Shown here in pieces: positions 1-6,390 of a DNA stretch of 64,000 bases. The notes under the pieces were generated by a model that was given only the letters and a program-made list of their open reading frames with translations, had not been told where the DNA came from and did no database searches. Both the position numbers and the translations under genes were made by a program. The first letter of the stretch is position 1. Every line of letters begins with the position of its first letter. Location of the stretch: contig JAHBWT010000008.1 in assembly GCA_019636815.1 (NCBI GenBank), forward strand, positions 1 to 64,000, read 5' to 3'. Source of the stretch: Nitrospira sp. (GTDB taxonomy: Bacteria; Nitrospirota; Nitrospiria; Nitrospirales; Nitrospiraceae).

Positions 1-1
1 C

Positions 2-145
2 TTTTTTGCAGTATTGGGCGGCATCCAGTTTTTCGGATTAGTGGGCATCGTGGCTGGTCCTCTAGTCGTTGCCATTAGTTTTGCGCTCCTGGACAGCTAT
101 CGGGCTGAACGGTCCGGCACGGTGTCGCGAAGCCTCGAGTCATGA
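2..145 (+). CDS. AI-2E family transporter, C-terminal fragment (cut by window start)
   Basis: An open frame enters from the left edge and ends at a TGA whose bases overlap the ATG of the next, broken gene. The 47 visible residues contain a Gly-rich hydrophobic stretch of the form GGIQFFGLVGIVAGPLVV, typical of the last membrane helices of the AI-2E/PerM permease family (polytopic inner-membrane proteins of about 350 residues). The tail after the last helix is short and polar. Substrate is unknown; many family members are exporters unrelated to autoinducer 2. The family call rests on one conserved motif. Confidence 0.7.
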   Translation, partial: FFAVLGGIQFFGLVGIVAGPLVVAISFALLDSYRAERSGTVSRSLES

Positions 146-530
146 GCCGAGCGTGGCGCCACTGGTTCGGTGATGCCTGAGCATTTCTCCGATCCGTTGC
201 GGAGAAGTTCATAGCGGACAACGGGTTCCTTTTCACGAGCGCCCTGACCTTCAACCTGCTGCTCTCCTTCGTTCCGCTTTCTCTTTTGGTAGTCTCCCTG
301 CTCGGATAACCGGTGTTGGACTCCGCGACTCGGTTCGCAACCGGAAACTGATCTGCTCTGGGCTCCAGCGGTTCTCCCCAGCGTGCGGGCGATGGCGTGA
401 CCCCTGACTGAACTCCAGTCTGATATCCGCATCGCTGGCCTAGGGGTTGTGCTGGTGGCAATTGTTTTAAAGTGTGTTTTGTTCATCATCTCCTCCAAAT
501 ATCCCAATATGGGTGGACCGGAGAGTTAAG
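142..530 (+). pseudogene. Degenerate YihY/BrkB-family membrane protein gene
   Basis: An ATG overlapping the previous stop opens a 12-codon frame that ends at TGA (178-180). The same frame then continues as a recognisable YihY/BrkB N-terminus, with the segments FIADNGFLF, ALTFNLLLSFVPLSLL and VVSLLG, and stops again at TAA (307-309), TGA (349-351) and further stops. Intact BrkB-type proteins are about 280-400 residues with six membrane helices; only the first helix region is clear here. Bases 420-528 hold another short hydrophobic frame (VVLVAIVLKCVLFIISS) that may be leftover of the same or another gene. The several in-frame stops make a single sequencing error unlikely. Confidence 0.6.
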
Positions 531-772
531 GAGCAGCAACCAGTTCACACTAAATTACGTGGGAGTTTCTCACCTGCAGGGTAGGGGGTGAGCTGGGAAC
601 TGTCTGCTCGCCTGGTGCAATGATGGCGGGGTCTGGGCACGAGGCTTTTTCGCCTCCACGATAGGTATCAACGAAGCCACGATTTGCCAGTATGTGCGGC
701 ACCAGGCGATCAGGAGATGGATCAAGTGCAGCTTGAATTGTAAGGAGACCGCTCAAGAGGGACCAAGCTTCC
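531..772. other. Non-coding stretch upstream of the PilZ-like gene
   Basis: No convincing gene is seen on either strand. A TAAGGAG motif (741-747) and an AGAGGGA motif (756-762) near the right end could serve as ribosome-binding sites for the next gene. The rest may be decayed sequence continuing from the YihY remnant. Confidence 0.4.
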
Positions 773-1114
773 GTGAACCCAGACAGCCGTCGAGAGGAAG
801 GGAGGCGACATCGGAAGCTCTTGGTTTGGGCCGAGGATGGAAGCTGCCATGAGGGAAGGACACCGTACTTTGGGGGCGCGATGATCTTTGTTGAGTCAGC
901 ATGGCTGGCGCCCATCGGTTCTGACGTCACGATCAGCTTCCTTTCAGAAGCGGAGGATTCGGTGGGGCAAGAGTTCATTCAGGGGAAGGTCGTTTGGCAC
1001 TGCCCGCAGGACGACGAATTTAAAAACCGTGCAGGGTTCGGCGTTCTCGTTCAGCGGCAGTGGCCGCAATCGCGCGGTCCGGACATTCTGAGCGAACCGG
1101 AGGAGGCCGTATGA
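773..1114 (+). CDS. PilZ-domain-like protein
   Basis: A 113-residue protein from a GTG start. It opens with a basic RREEGRRHRK segment, like the RxxxR motif of PilZ cyclic-di-GMP-binding domains, followed by beta-strand-like sequence with YFGGAMIFVES and a late GxxxHC..D...NRAGFGVLV segment that fits the end of a PilZ barrel. The usual (D/N)xSxxG motif is replaced by YFGGAM, so c-di-GMP binding is uncertain. The start is chosen for the purine-rich stretch 11-17 bases upstream. It stands alone between decayed DNA and the lipoprotein genes. Confidence 0.55.
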   Translation: MNPDSRREEGRRHRKLLVWAEDGSCHEGRTPYFGGAMIFVESAWLAPIGSDVTISFLSEAEDSVGQEFIQGKVVWHCPQDDEFKNRAGFGVLVQRQWPQSRGPDILSEPEEAV

Positions 1115-1367
1115 GGGCGATACGCGGACTCATCACACAGGTCAGACGCCGTGAGGGACGAACCGGTCGCGTAGGGCAAAGAGTCGCTGGGGGTTATGCT
1201 CGGTGTGCGACAGAACAGATCAAAGGACCTCGGTCAGTACGTTCAGCATTCAGAAATGGTAGTGGATTACTAGGTTGTCCCAAAGTTTGGTGCTTGGAGT
1301 TTACAAGAGGAAAACCAGCGTGGGGGTTTGGAGGGAGAAATCTCACAAAGACGAAAAGGAGGTTCCT

Positions 1368-1754
1368 ATGAGAAATGTTATGGGGCCGACCCTGAGTATC
1401 GCAATATCGTCCATTGCAATCGGCTGCGCATCGAGCGGCATACCGGTAACCCCGGCGCAACTGGCGGAAACCGAAGCGACCGTCCGGAGTGCTGAGGCAG
1501 CGGGAGCTTTCGAGCGCGCTCCTGACCTCCTGCAGAAAGCCAGACAGGCTCTCGGTGCCGCCCAGCAGGCTTCGGGCCGTGGTGATCATAAGATAGCACA
1601 CGAACACCTTCTCGAAACCACGACTTATGCCGAAGCGGCGCGAGCCCGGGCTGAAACCGAAGGGAAGAAGAGGGAGGCTGCCATGATTCAGCAGCAAGCG
1701 GACGAACTGGAAGCCAAAGTCATACAGATTCAGAGGCAGTTACAGAATCCGTAG
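1368..1754 (+). CDS. DUF4398-type small lipoprotein
   Basis: A 128-residue protein. A strong AGGAGG precedes the ATG. The N-terminus is a lipoprotein signal with lipobox AIGC (Cys about residue 18). The mature part is alanine/glutamate-rich and helical, with the repeated ARQAL / EAARARAE character of DUF4398, a family of periplasmic coiled-coil lipoproteins often found beside OmpA-domain proteins. Here it lies 57 bases before such a partner, so the two are probably co-transcribed and act together at the outer membrane and peptidoglycan. The longer upstream frame has no start with a ribosome-binding site. Confidence 0.75.
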   Translation: MRNVMGPTLSIAISSIAIGCASSGIPVTPAQLAETEATVRSAEAAGAFERAPDLLQKARQALGAAQQASGRGDHKIAHEHLLETTTYAEAARARAETEGKKREAAMIQQQADELEAKVIQIQRQLQNP

Positions 1755-1811
1755 CCTGGGTCGGCCATGAAGCCTGAGAAGCGAATAGCGGATAAGGAAA
1801 AAGGAGATACG

Positions 1812-2906
1812 ATGATGAACAACAGAATTTGGGGTACAAGAGGGGTTCTCTTAGGTGTTTTGACCATCGCAGCCTGCACGGCTCCCGCCCCACCACCGAA
1901 AGAACTTGTCGAAGCACGATTGGCTCTCCAAGATGCCAAAGCCGCGAAGGCCGACCAGCGCGCGACACGCACCTACGACTCAGCTTCCGCCAACTTAGAC
2001 GTCGCCAATAAGACCTGGGAAAAGGATCATGATGCGCCGGCTATTCTTCACCAGGCACGGTTGGCGGAAGCTGAGGCGAGAAAAGCGCAGTACGCAGCAG
2101 AAGCTCAGACGGCCGAGGAAGAAATCCGTCGTGAAACGAACCGAAAGACTCGTCATGAAATTGCGTTGCGCGACGCTGAGATTCTCATGCTTGAGAAAAA
2201 AGGGCAGCAAGCGGAACTTGAACGGATAAAGGCCTTGGCCAAAGAGCAAGAACAGGCTCTGCACGCTGCCAAAGAAACGATGGCCGCTGAGCGAGCTCGC
2301 GCGGAGCAGGAAGTTGCTCGACTTCGCGAGGAGCAGGAAAAACTCGCGCTAGCAGACGAGCAGGCCCGCGCGGAGCAGGAGACTGCTCGACTTCGCGAGG
2401 AGCAGGAAAAACTTGCAGCGCTGGCCGCTGAGCAGAGCCGCGCTGAGCAGGCAGAACGTGAGCTCGCTCGGCTTCGTGCGGAGCATGAAAAATCGCGCGA
2501 GGAGTTAACCGCCACCTTGTCACGCCTGGCCAAGGTGCGTGAGGACTCCCGCGGGGTCATCGTGACGTTGCCCGGGAACATCTATTTCAACGTTAATAAG
2601 TCGGACGTCAAGCCGGCGATGCACCTGCAGCTTACGAAAATCGCGCAAGCTCTGGCTGCTGTGCCGGATCAGAATCTTCTCATTGAGGGCCATACTGATT
2701 CGGACGGGACGAATGAATATAACCTGTCCCTCTCTGAGTCGCGCGCTCAATCGGTCCAAAAGATTCTTCTTGCCGGAGGGATCGAGGCAGAACGGATGGA
2801 AATCAAAGGATATGGGGAAAGCAAGCCGATCGCGGACAATGACACACCAGCCGGTAAGGCTCAAAATCGTCGAGTCGAGATCGTGCTTGTGCCGATGAAA
2901 CAGTGA
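1812..2906 (+). CDS. DUF4398/OmpA-domain lipoprotein
   Basis: A 364-residue protein starting after AAGGAG (1801-1806). Lipobox IAAC sits near residue 20, followed by a proline-rich linker. Residues ~30-110 resemble DUF4398; ~115-245 form a long charged coiled coil with an in-phase repeat (ARAEQE.ARLREEQEKLA, visible as a DNA repeat at about 2305-2420). The last ~110 residues are an OmpA-like peptidoglycan-binding domain (IEGHTDSDGTNEYNLSLSESRA, then NRRVEI near the end). The architecture suggests an outer-membrane lipoprotein tethered to the cell wall. It forms a pair with the preceding DUF4398 lipoprotein. Confidence 0.85.
   Translation: MMNNRIWGTRGVLLGVLTIAACTAPAPPPKELVEARLALQDAKAAKADQRATRTYDSASANLDVANKTWEKDHDAPAILHQARLAEAEARKAQYAAEAQTAEEEIRRETNRKTRHEIALRDAEILMLEKKGQQAELERIKALAKEQEQALHAAKETMAAERARAEQEVARLREEQEKLALADEQARAEQETARLREEQEKLAALAAEQSRAEQAERELARLRAEHEKSREELTATLSRLAKVREDSRGVIVTLPGNIYFNVNKSDVKPAMHLQLTKIAQALAAVPDQNLLIEGHTDSDGTNEYNLSLSESRAQSVQKILLAGGIEAERMEIKGYGESKPIADNDTPAGKAQNRRVEIVLVPMKQ
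2300..2425 (+). repeat. In-frame coding tandem repeat in the OmpA-family coiled coil
   Basis: Two near-identical units, roughly 60-66 bases each, encode ARAEQE(V/T)ARLREEQEKLA, and a third, more diverged copy follows. They lengthen the coiled coil in helical register. Such repeats can change copy number by slippage, varying the reach of the periplasmic arm. Confidence 0.6.
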
Positions 2907-3082
2907 TCGCTCGTTGTAAAGAATCACGGTGTAAGGAACCAATGATTCGAGATTCGTTTGTGGATTTCTGGAATGAATGGACCCCGACATCTTCAGTTTG
3001 AAGGGTAGCGGCACATCAGGCATGCCAACTGACGAGAGGTAGACGATCTTTTGTGGTTCGCCGTACGGCAAGGAGGGAACGA

Positions 3083-3620
3083 ATGACTATTCCACCCAGA
3101 GAACGACAAGATTGGCACCCGCACTCACGCCCCCGGCCCACAGGGTGACCGTCGTCGGTGCGAGTCAGAAAGAGACAGCATACAGTCAATTGCATGATCG
3201 GGTGGAGTTCTTGTGTGCAGCCCGCAAATTGTGATACCGCTCCAGAGTCTTTCTGCCTTTGACCTATGTTCGCGCGGCGGATGGCGGGCCACTGTGGCAA
3301 TCTACCCATCCGACCATTTTGTCGACCCCGAAGAGCGATTGATGGAGCAGTGAGGCGCGCCGTGCTGGCGATCGATTTGCTTGAGGGTCGGTTTATTCTC
3401 CTGGGCACCCAACCGGATATTGTCGATCTGATTATGGGTACATCCGAGACACAACTTCTCCAGAGATGTTTTGGAGTGCGTCGCTCACAGCATATCGGTG
3501 TTCAACGTCAAGAATGTTCTCTGGAGTGCTTGAGGGTCGAAACGTATCGTGGAGAGCCTGCGCAAGATCGGGAAGGTCCCGGCGTTTCCGCTGAATTGGT
3601 GGGGGTTGCATAAATAGCGT
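3083..3620 (+). pseudogene. Frameshifted sugar-1-phosphate nucleotidyltransferase (ManC-like) remnant
   Basis: Conserved pieces of a mannose-1-phosphate guanylyltransferase-like NTP transferase follow each other in order but in changing frames: VTVVGASQKETAYSQLHDR (about 3145), VQPANCDTAPE (3215), LPLTYVRAADGG (about 3255), TVAIYPSDHFVDPEERLMEQ (about 3293), VRRAVLAIDLLEGRFILLG (3352) and DYGYI (about 3432). The IYPSDH and DYGYI blocks are hallmarks of the family. At least three frameshifts plus stops separate them, and the N-terminal GGxGTRL loop is missing. An AAGGAGG and ATG at 3083 lead only to a 21-codon frame. The 116-codon frame visible at 3266-3613 is an artefact of this decay. Confidence 0.7.
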
Positions 3621-3719
3621 TGAAAGTGAAAAATGAGGTCGTTCAACAAGCGAAGTGAAGACTCTAGCGATCACTCGATGCAAAATTAATCGCAATGCAT
3701 GGATGCCAAGGAGGAATGA

Positions 3720-4073
3720 ATGAAAGAGCCAGGGAAGAAAAAGTCTTCTTCGCCACGACTTACCCGGGCACAGAAGGGGCCCAAGAAAGAATCGGTCTTG
3801 TTTGAATATTTCGATCCGTCGGCCCAAGCCGTGGCCTTGGTGGGAGACTTCAATCAGTGGAGTCCGGAAGGGAAGCCGATGAAACGAGACACCGGTGGGC
3901 TATGGAAGGTGAAGGTCTCGTTGGCCCCAGGTACCTACCAGTACAAATTCGTTGTCAACGGGGACCGATGGGAAGAGGATCCGCTCAACCTTCAACGAGT
4001 CATGAACGAGCACGGCACATTTAATTCCGTACGCAACGTGGGGATCGGTGCCGAGGGGGGTCCGACTGCATAG
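3720..4073 (+). CDS. Stand-alone glycogen-binding CBM48/AMPK-type domain protein
   Basis: A 117-residue protein after AAGGAGG (3708-3714). Residues ~20-105 form one carbohydrate-binding module of the CBM48/isoamylase-N type: LVGDFNQWSPEGKPM, a GGLWKVKVSL strand, then GTYQYKFVVNGDRWEEDP. Tryptophans in FNQW and DRW match the glucan-contacting residues of AMPK-beta-like modules. No catalytic domain is attached and the N-terminus is lysine-rich. Directly upstream of the glucan cluster, it may tether or regulate glucan enzymes at the granule surface; that role is inference. An overlapping ATG at 3716 is in another frame. Confidence 0.8.
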   Translation: MKEPGKKKSSSPRLTRAQKGPKKESVLFEYFDPSAQAVALVGDFNQWSPEGKPMKRDTGGLWKVKVSLAPGTYQYKFVVNGDRWEEDPLNLQRVMNEHGTFNSVRNVGIGAEGGPTA

Positions 4074-4456
4074 GGGGTGAAAGGGATGGCGATGGGCACA
4101 CCAGCTGAAGCGTCGCTCTCGGGGGTCAAGCGATGAGAGGCAAGAACGAACAACAGGCGGCTCTTGGAAGTCGCGCGGAGGCTGTTCCCCGAAAAGGGAA
4201 GGGAATTTATTGGGCGAAGATCGAAGACATCTGGAGACGGAAGCCGCTTGCGGAAAGTATGTGAAGAGCGCAGTATGAGAATGAGCGCGACGATCGGGGC
4301 GCTCTCAAACGAGAAACAGGTGGTCAGCGATGCCAAAGCAGTCTAAACCGAGAAGGAATGCGATGACATCATGTCGGAGCGGTGCGGCGGCGTGCGTTAT
4401 GAAGGAAGGCTGTTCCCCAAGATTCAGCTGTCTGGAGTTGCGAGGAAGAAACTGAT
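4074..4456 (+). other. 383-base gap before glgC, no convincing gene
   Basis: Only short frames occur: 43 codons from the ATG near 4134 (containing GKGIYWAKIEDIWRRKPL) and 41 codons at 4330-4455 ending one base before the glgC start. Neither has a good ribosome-binding site or a recognisable family. The first could be the end of a decayed gene. No terminator or riboswitch-like structure was recognised. Confidence 0.4.
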
Positions 4457-5722
4457 TTGAGCAGTGCAGGAAAACGGGTGCTGGCGATCGTGATGGCCGG
4501 AGGCAAAGGCGAACGGCTCATGCCGTTGACGGAAGTCCGTAGCAAGCCGGCGGTGCCGTTCGGAGGAAAGTATCGCATCGTCGACTTTGTGCTGAGCAAC
4601 TTCTTGAACTCCGACATCATGGCGATGTACGTACTGGTGCAGTACCGTTCGCAATCGCTGATTGAGCATTTGCGGCGGGCCTGGCGGATCGGCGGGCGGA
4701 TCAAGCGACAGTTCATTACGGTGGTTCCTCCGCAGATGAAGGCCGGTGGCGGGTGGTACGAAGGAACGGCCGACGCGGTCTTTCACAATCTGAATCTCAT
4801 CGAAGATTTTTCGCCCGACCTGGTGGTCGTGTTCGGCGCGGACCATATCTATCGGATGGATATCGGGCAGATGGTGCGGTTCCATCAAGAACGACGGGCG
4901 GATGTGACGGTCGCGGCCAGGCCGGTCCCGCTCCATGCCGCGCGTGGGTTTGGTATCATCGAGACCGACACGAATGATCGTATCGTGGGGTTTGCGGAAA
5001 AACCCAAACACCCGAAACCGATGCCTTATGATCAGGAACACGCTTTTTCATCGATGGGCAACTATATCTTCGAGACAGATGTCTTGTTGAAAGTGTTATC
5101 CGAGGATGCCAGAAAAGGAGGATCCCACGACTTTGGTCGCGATGTGATTCCGACCATTATGAAAAAGAATCATGTGGTGGCCTATAATTTCATGCAGAAT
5201 GTCGTGCCGGGACTCAAACCCTATGAGGAACGGGGATATTGGAGGGATGTCGGGACATTGGAGGCTTACTGGCAGGCGCATATGGATATTCTCGGAGAAT
5301 GTCCGATTTTCGACCTGCGGAATGGAGACTGGCCCATCCTGACCGACACGTTCGACGGTCCGACCGCGAGTTTGGCAAAGGCCTATGTCGAGGATAGCAT
5401 GATCGGGCAGGGGAGTCAGATTCTCGATGCTGAAATCAGGCGATCGGTCATCGGCCGTAATGTGCGCATCGAGCCCGGCGCCAAGATCGAAGAGTGCATC
5501 ATCCTCGACGGGTCAATCGTCGGCTCGAAGTCGCATCTGCGACGAGTGGTTGCAGATCGGTTCAACGTGATCCCCGCAGGATCCGAAGTGGGATTGAGTC
5601 CGGCACAGGATCGCAAACGATATCATGTCTCACGGTCCAACTTGGTCGTGTTACCCAGACAATTCCATGGCATTTCCCATGATCGACGAAGGAAGGACCA
5701 AGCACAGGAAGGAGCATCATGA
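4457..5722 (+). CDS. glgC: Glucose-1-phosphate adenylyltransferase
   Basis: A 421-residue enzyme making ADP-glucose from ATP and glucose 1-phosphate, the committed step of bacterial glycogen synthesis. The N-terminal nucleotide loop reads MAGGKGERLMPLT, followed by RSKPAVPFGGKYRIVDFVLSN, with further family blocks WYEGTADAV, FGADHIYRMD and a C-terminal left-handed beta-helix (residues ~300-400, IEPGAKIEECIILDGSIVG). Length matches bacterial GlgC. The start is a TTG, supported by GAGGAAG about 10 bases upstream and by homology beginning at once after it. Its stop overlaps the next ATG by four bases, so translation is probably coupled. Confidence 0.95.
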   Translation: MSSAGKRVLAIVMAGGKGERLMPLTEVRSKPAVPFGGKYRIVDFVLSNFLNSDIMAMYVLVQYRSQSLIEHLRRAWRIGGRIKRQFITVVPPQMKAGGGWYEGTADAVFHNLNLIEDFSPDLVVVFGADHIYRMDIGQMVRFHQERRADVTVAARPVPLHAARGFGIIETDTNDRIVGFAEKPKHPKPMPYDQEHAFSSMGNYIFETDVLLKVLSEDARKGGSHDFGRDVIPTIMKKNHVVAYNFMQNVVPGLKPYEERGYWRDVGTLEAYWQAHMDILGECPIFDLRNGDWPILTDTFDGPTASLAKAYVEDSMIGQGSQILDAEIRRSVIGRNVRIEPGAKIEECIILDGSIVGSKSHLRRVVADRFNVIPAGSEVGLSPAQDRKRYHVSRSNLVVLPRQFHGISHDRRRKDQAQEGAS

Positions 5723-6303
5723 GTAAGACTCGGCTGAGCCTGACCAAGCCCGTTAAGATGCTGACCATTGTCGCACATCCGGATCCGTCGCTCAGGCCGG
5801 CCGCGTCAGAATTGGTTCCTTGGCGGACACGAGTGCATCTGTCGTGCGGGCGGGCACAACGAGTCGCACAGGCCTGTTCCCAACAGGCGGCCGGAATGGT
5901 CGCCTGGTTGCATGGAACGTCTCAGACGGCGTTGGAAGTGGCTCGAGTGATCCGTGAGGGAGCGAGCAGGGCAATCCGGTGGATTAGCCCCCGATCCGGA
6001 GCGTCTGAAGAGCGGCTGCGGATCGCAGCGTCCCCAACCCTGGAGGCGGTGCCGCATGATACCGATCTCGTTCACGAGGTTCGAATGTTACGGGCGCAGG
6101 TACAGGCACAGAACAAGATCCTGGCGGAGTTGACCTATGTATTACTGGACGAGAGGAAAAGAGTTCGCGAGACGGATCAGTTGATCGGGCACTACGACCG
6201 GCAAAGCGAAAGCCGGTTGTTGCACGTCCTGGAGGCAAATGCGAGTGCCGAGGAGAGCTGGGGGAACTCCAAACCGGCCAGTGCGCGTGTGATTGCCGAC
6301 TAG
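5719..6303 (+). CDS. Unknown protein with C-terminal coiled coil, coupled to glgC
   Basis: A 194-residue protein whose ATG overlaps the glgC stop (ATGA). No family is recognised. The N-terminal 40 residues are basic and proline-containing; residues ~50-95 are amphipathic helix (QACSQQAAGMVAWLHGTSQ); residues ~115-165 are predicted coiled coil (VRMLRAQVQAQNKILAELTY). There is no signal peptide or clear membrane helix. Translational coupling to glgC and position ahead of treY imply a role linked to glucan metabolism, perhaps structural or regulatory, but no function can be assigned. Confidence 0.7.
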   Translation: MSKTRLSLTKPVKMLTIVAHPDPSLRPAASELVPWRTRVHLSCGRAQRVAQACSQQAAGMVAWLHGTSQTALEVARVIREGASRAIRWISPRSGASEERLRIAASPTLEAVPHDTDLVHEVRMLRAQVQAQNKILAELTYVLLDERKRVRETDQLIGHYDRQSESRLLHVLEANASAEESWGNSKPASARVIAD

Positions 6304-6390
6304 CTGGATCCGTATCATCCCATTTCGAACCTTAGGGGGTGTTGATCGGGGCTGATGCGCCGTGCCTAGTTTCTACTTTCCATACCGATC

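Noticed and set aside
2153-2581. Ser/Ala/Cys-rich minus-strand frame under the OmpA-family gene
   Set aside because: Low-complexity shadow of the Glu/Ala/Arg coiled-coil repeat on the plus strand.
3266-3613. 115-codon plus-strand open frame
   Set aside because: It stitches together pieces of the frameshifted ManC-like remnant; only VRRAVLAIDLLEGRFILLG within it is in the ancestral frame.
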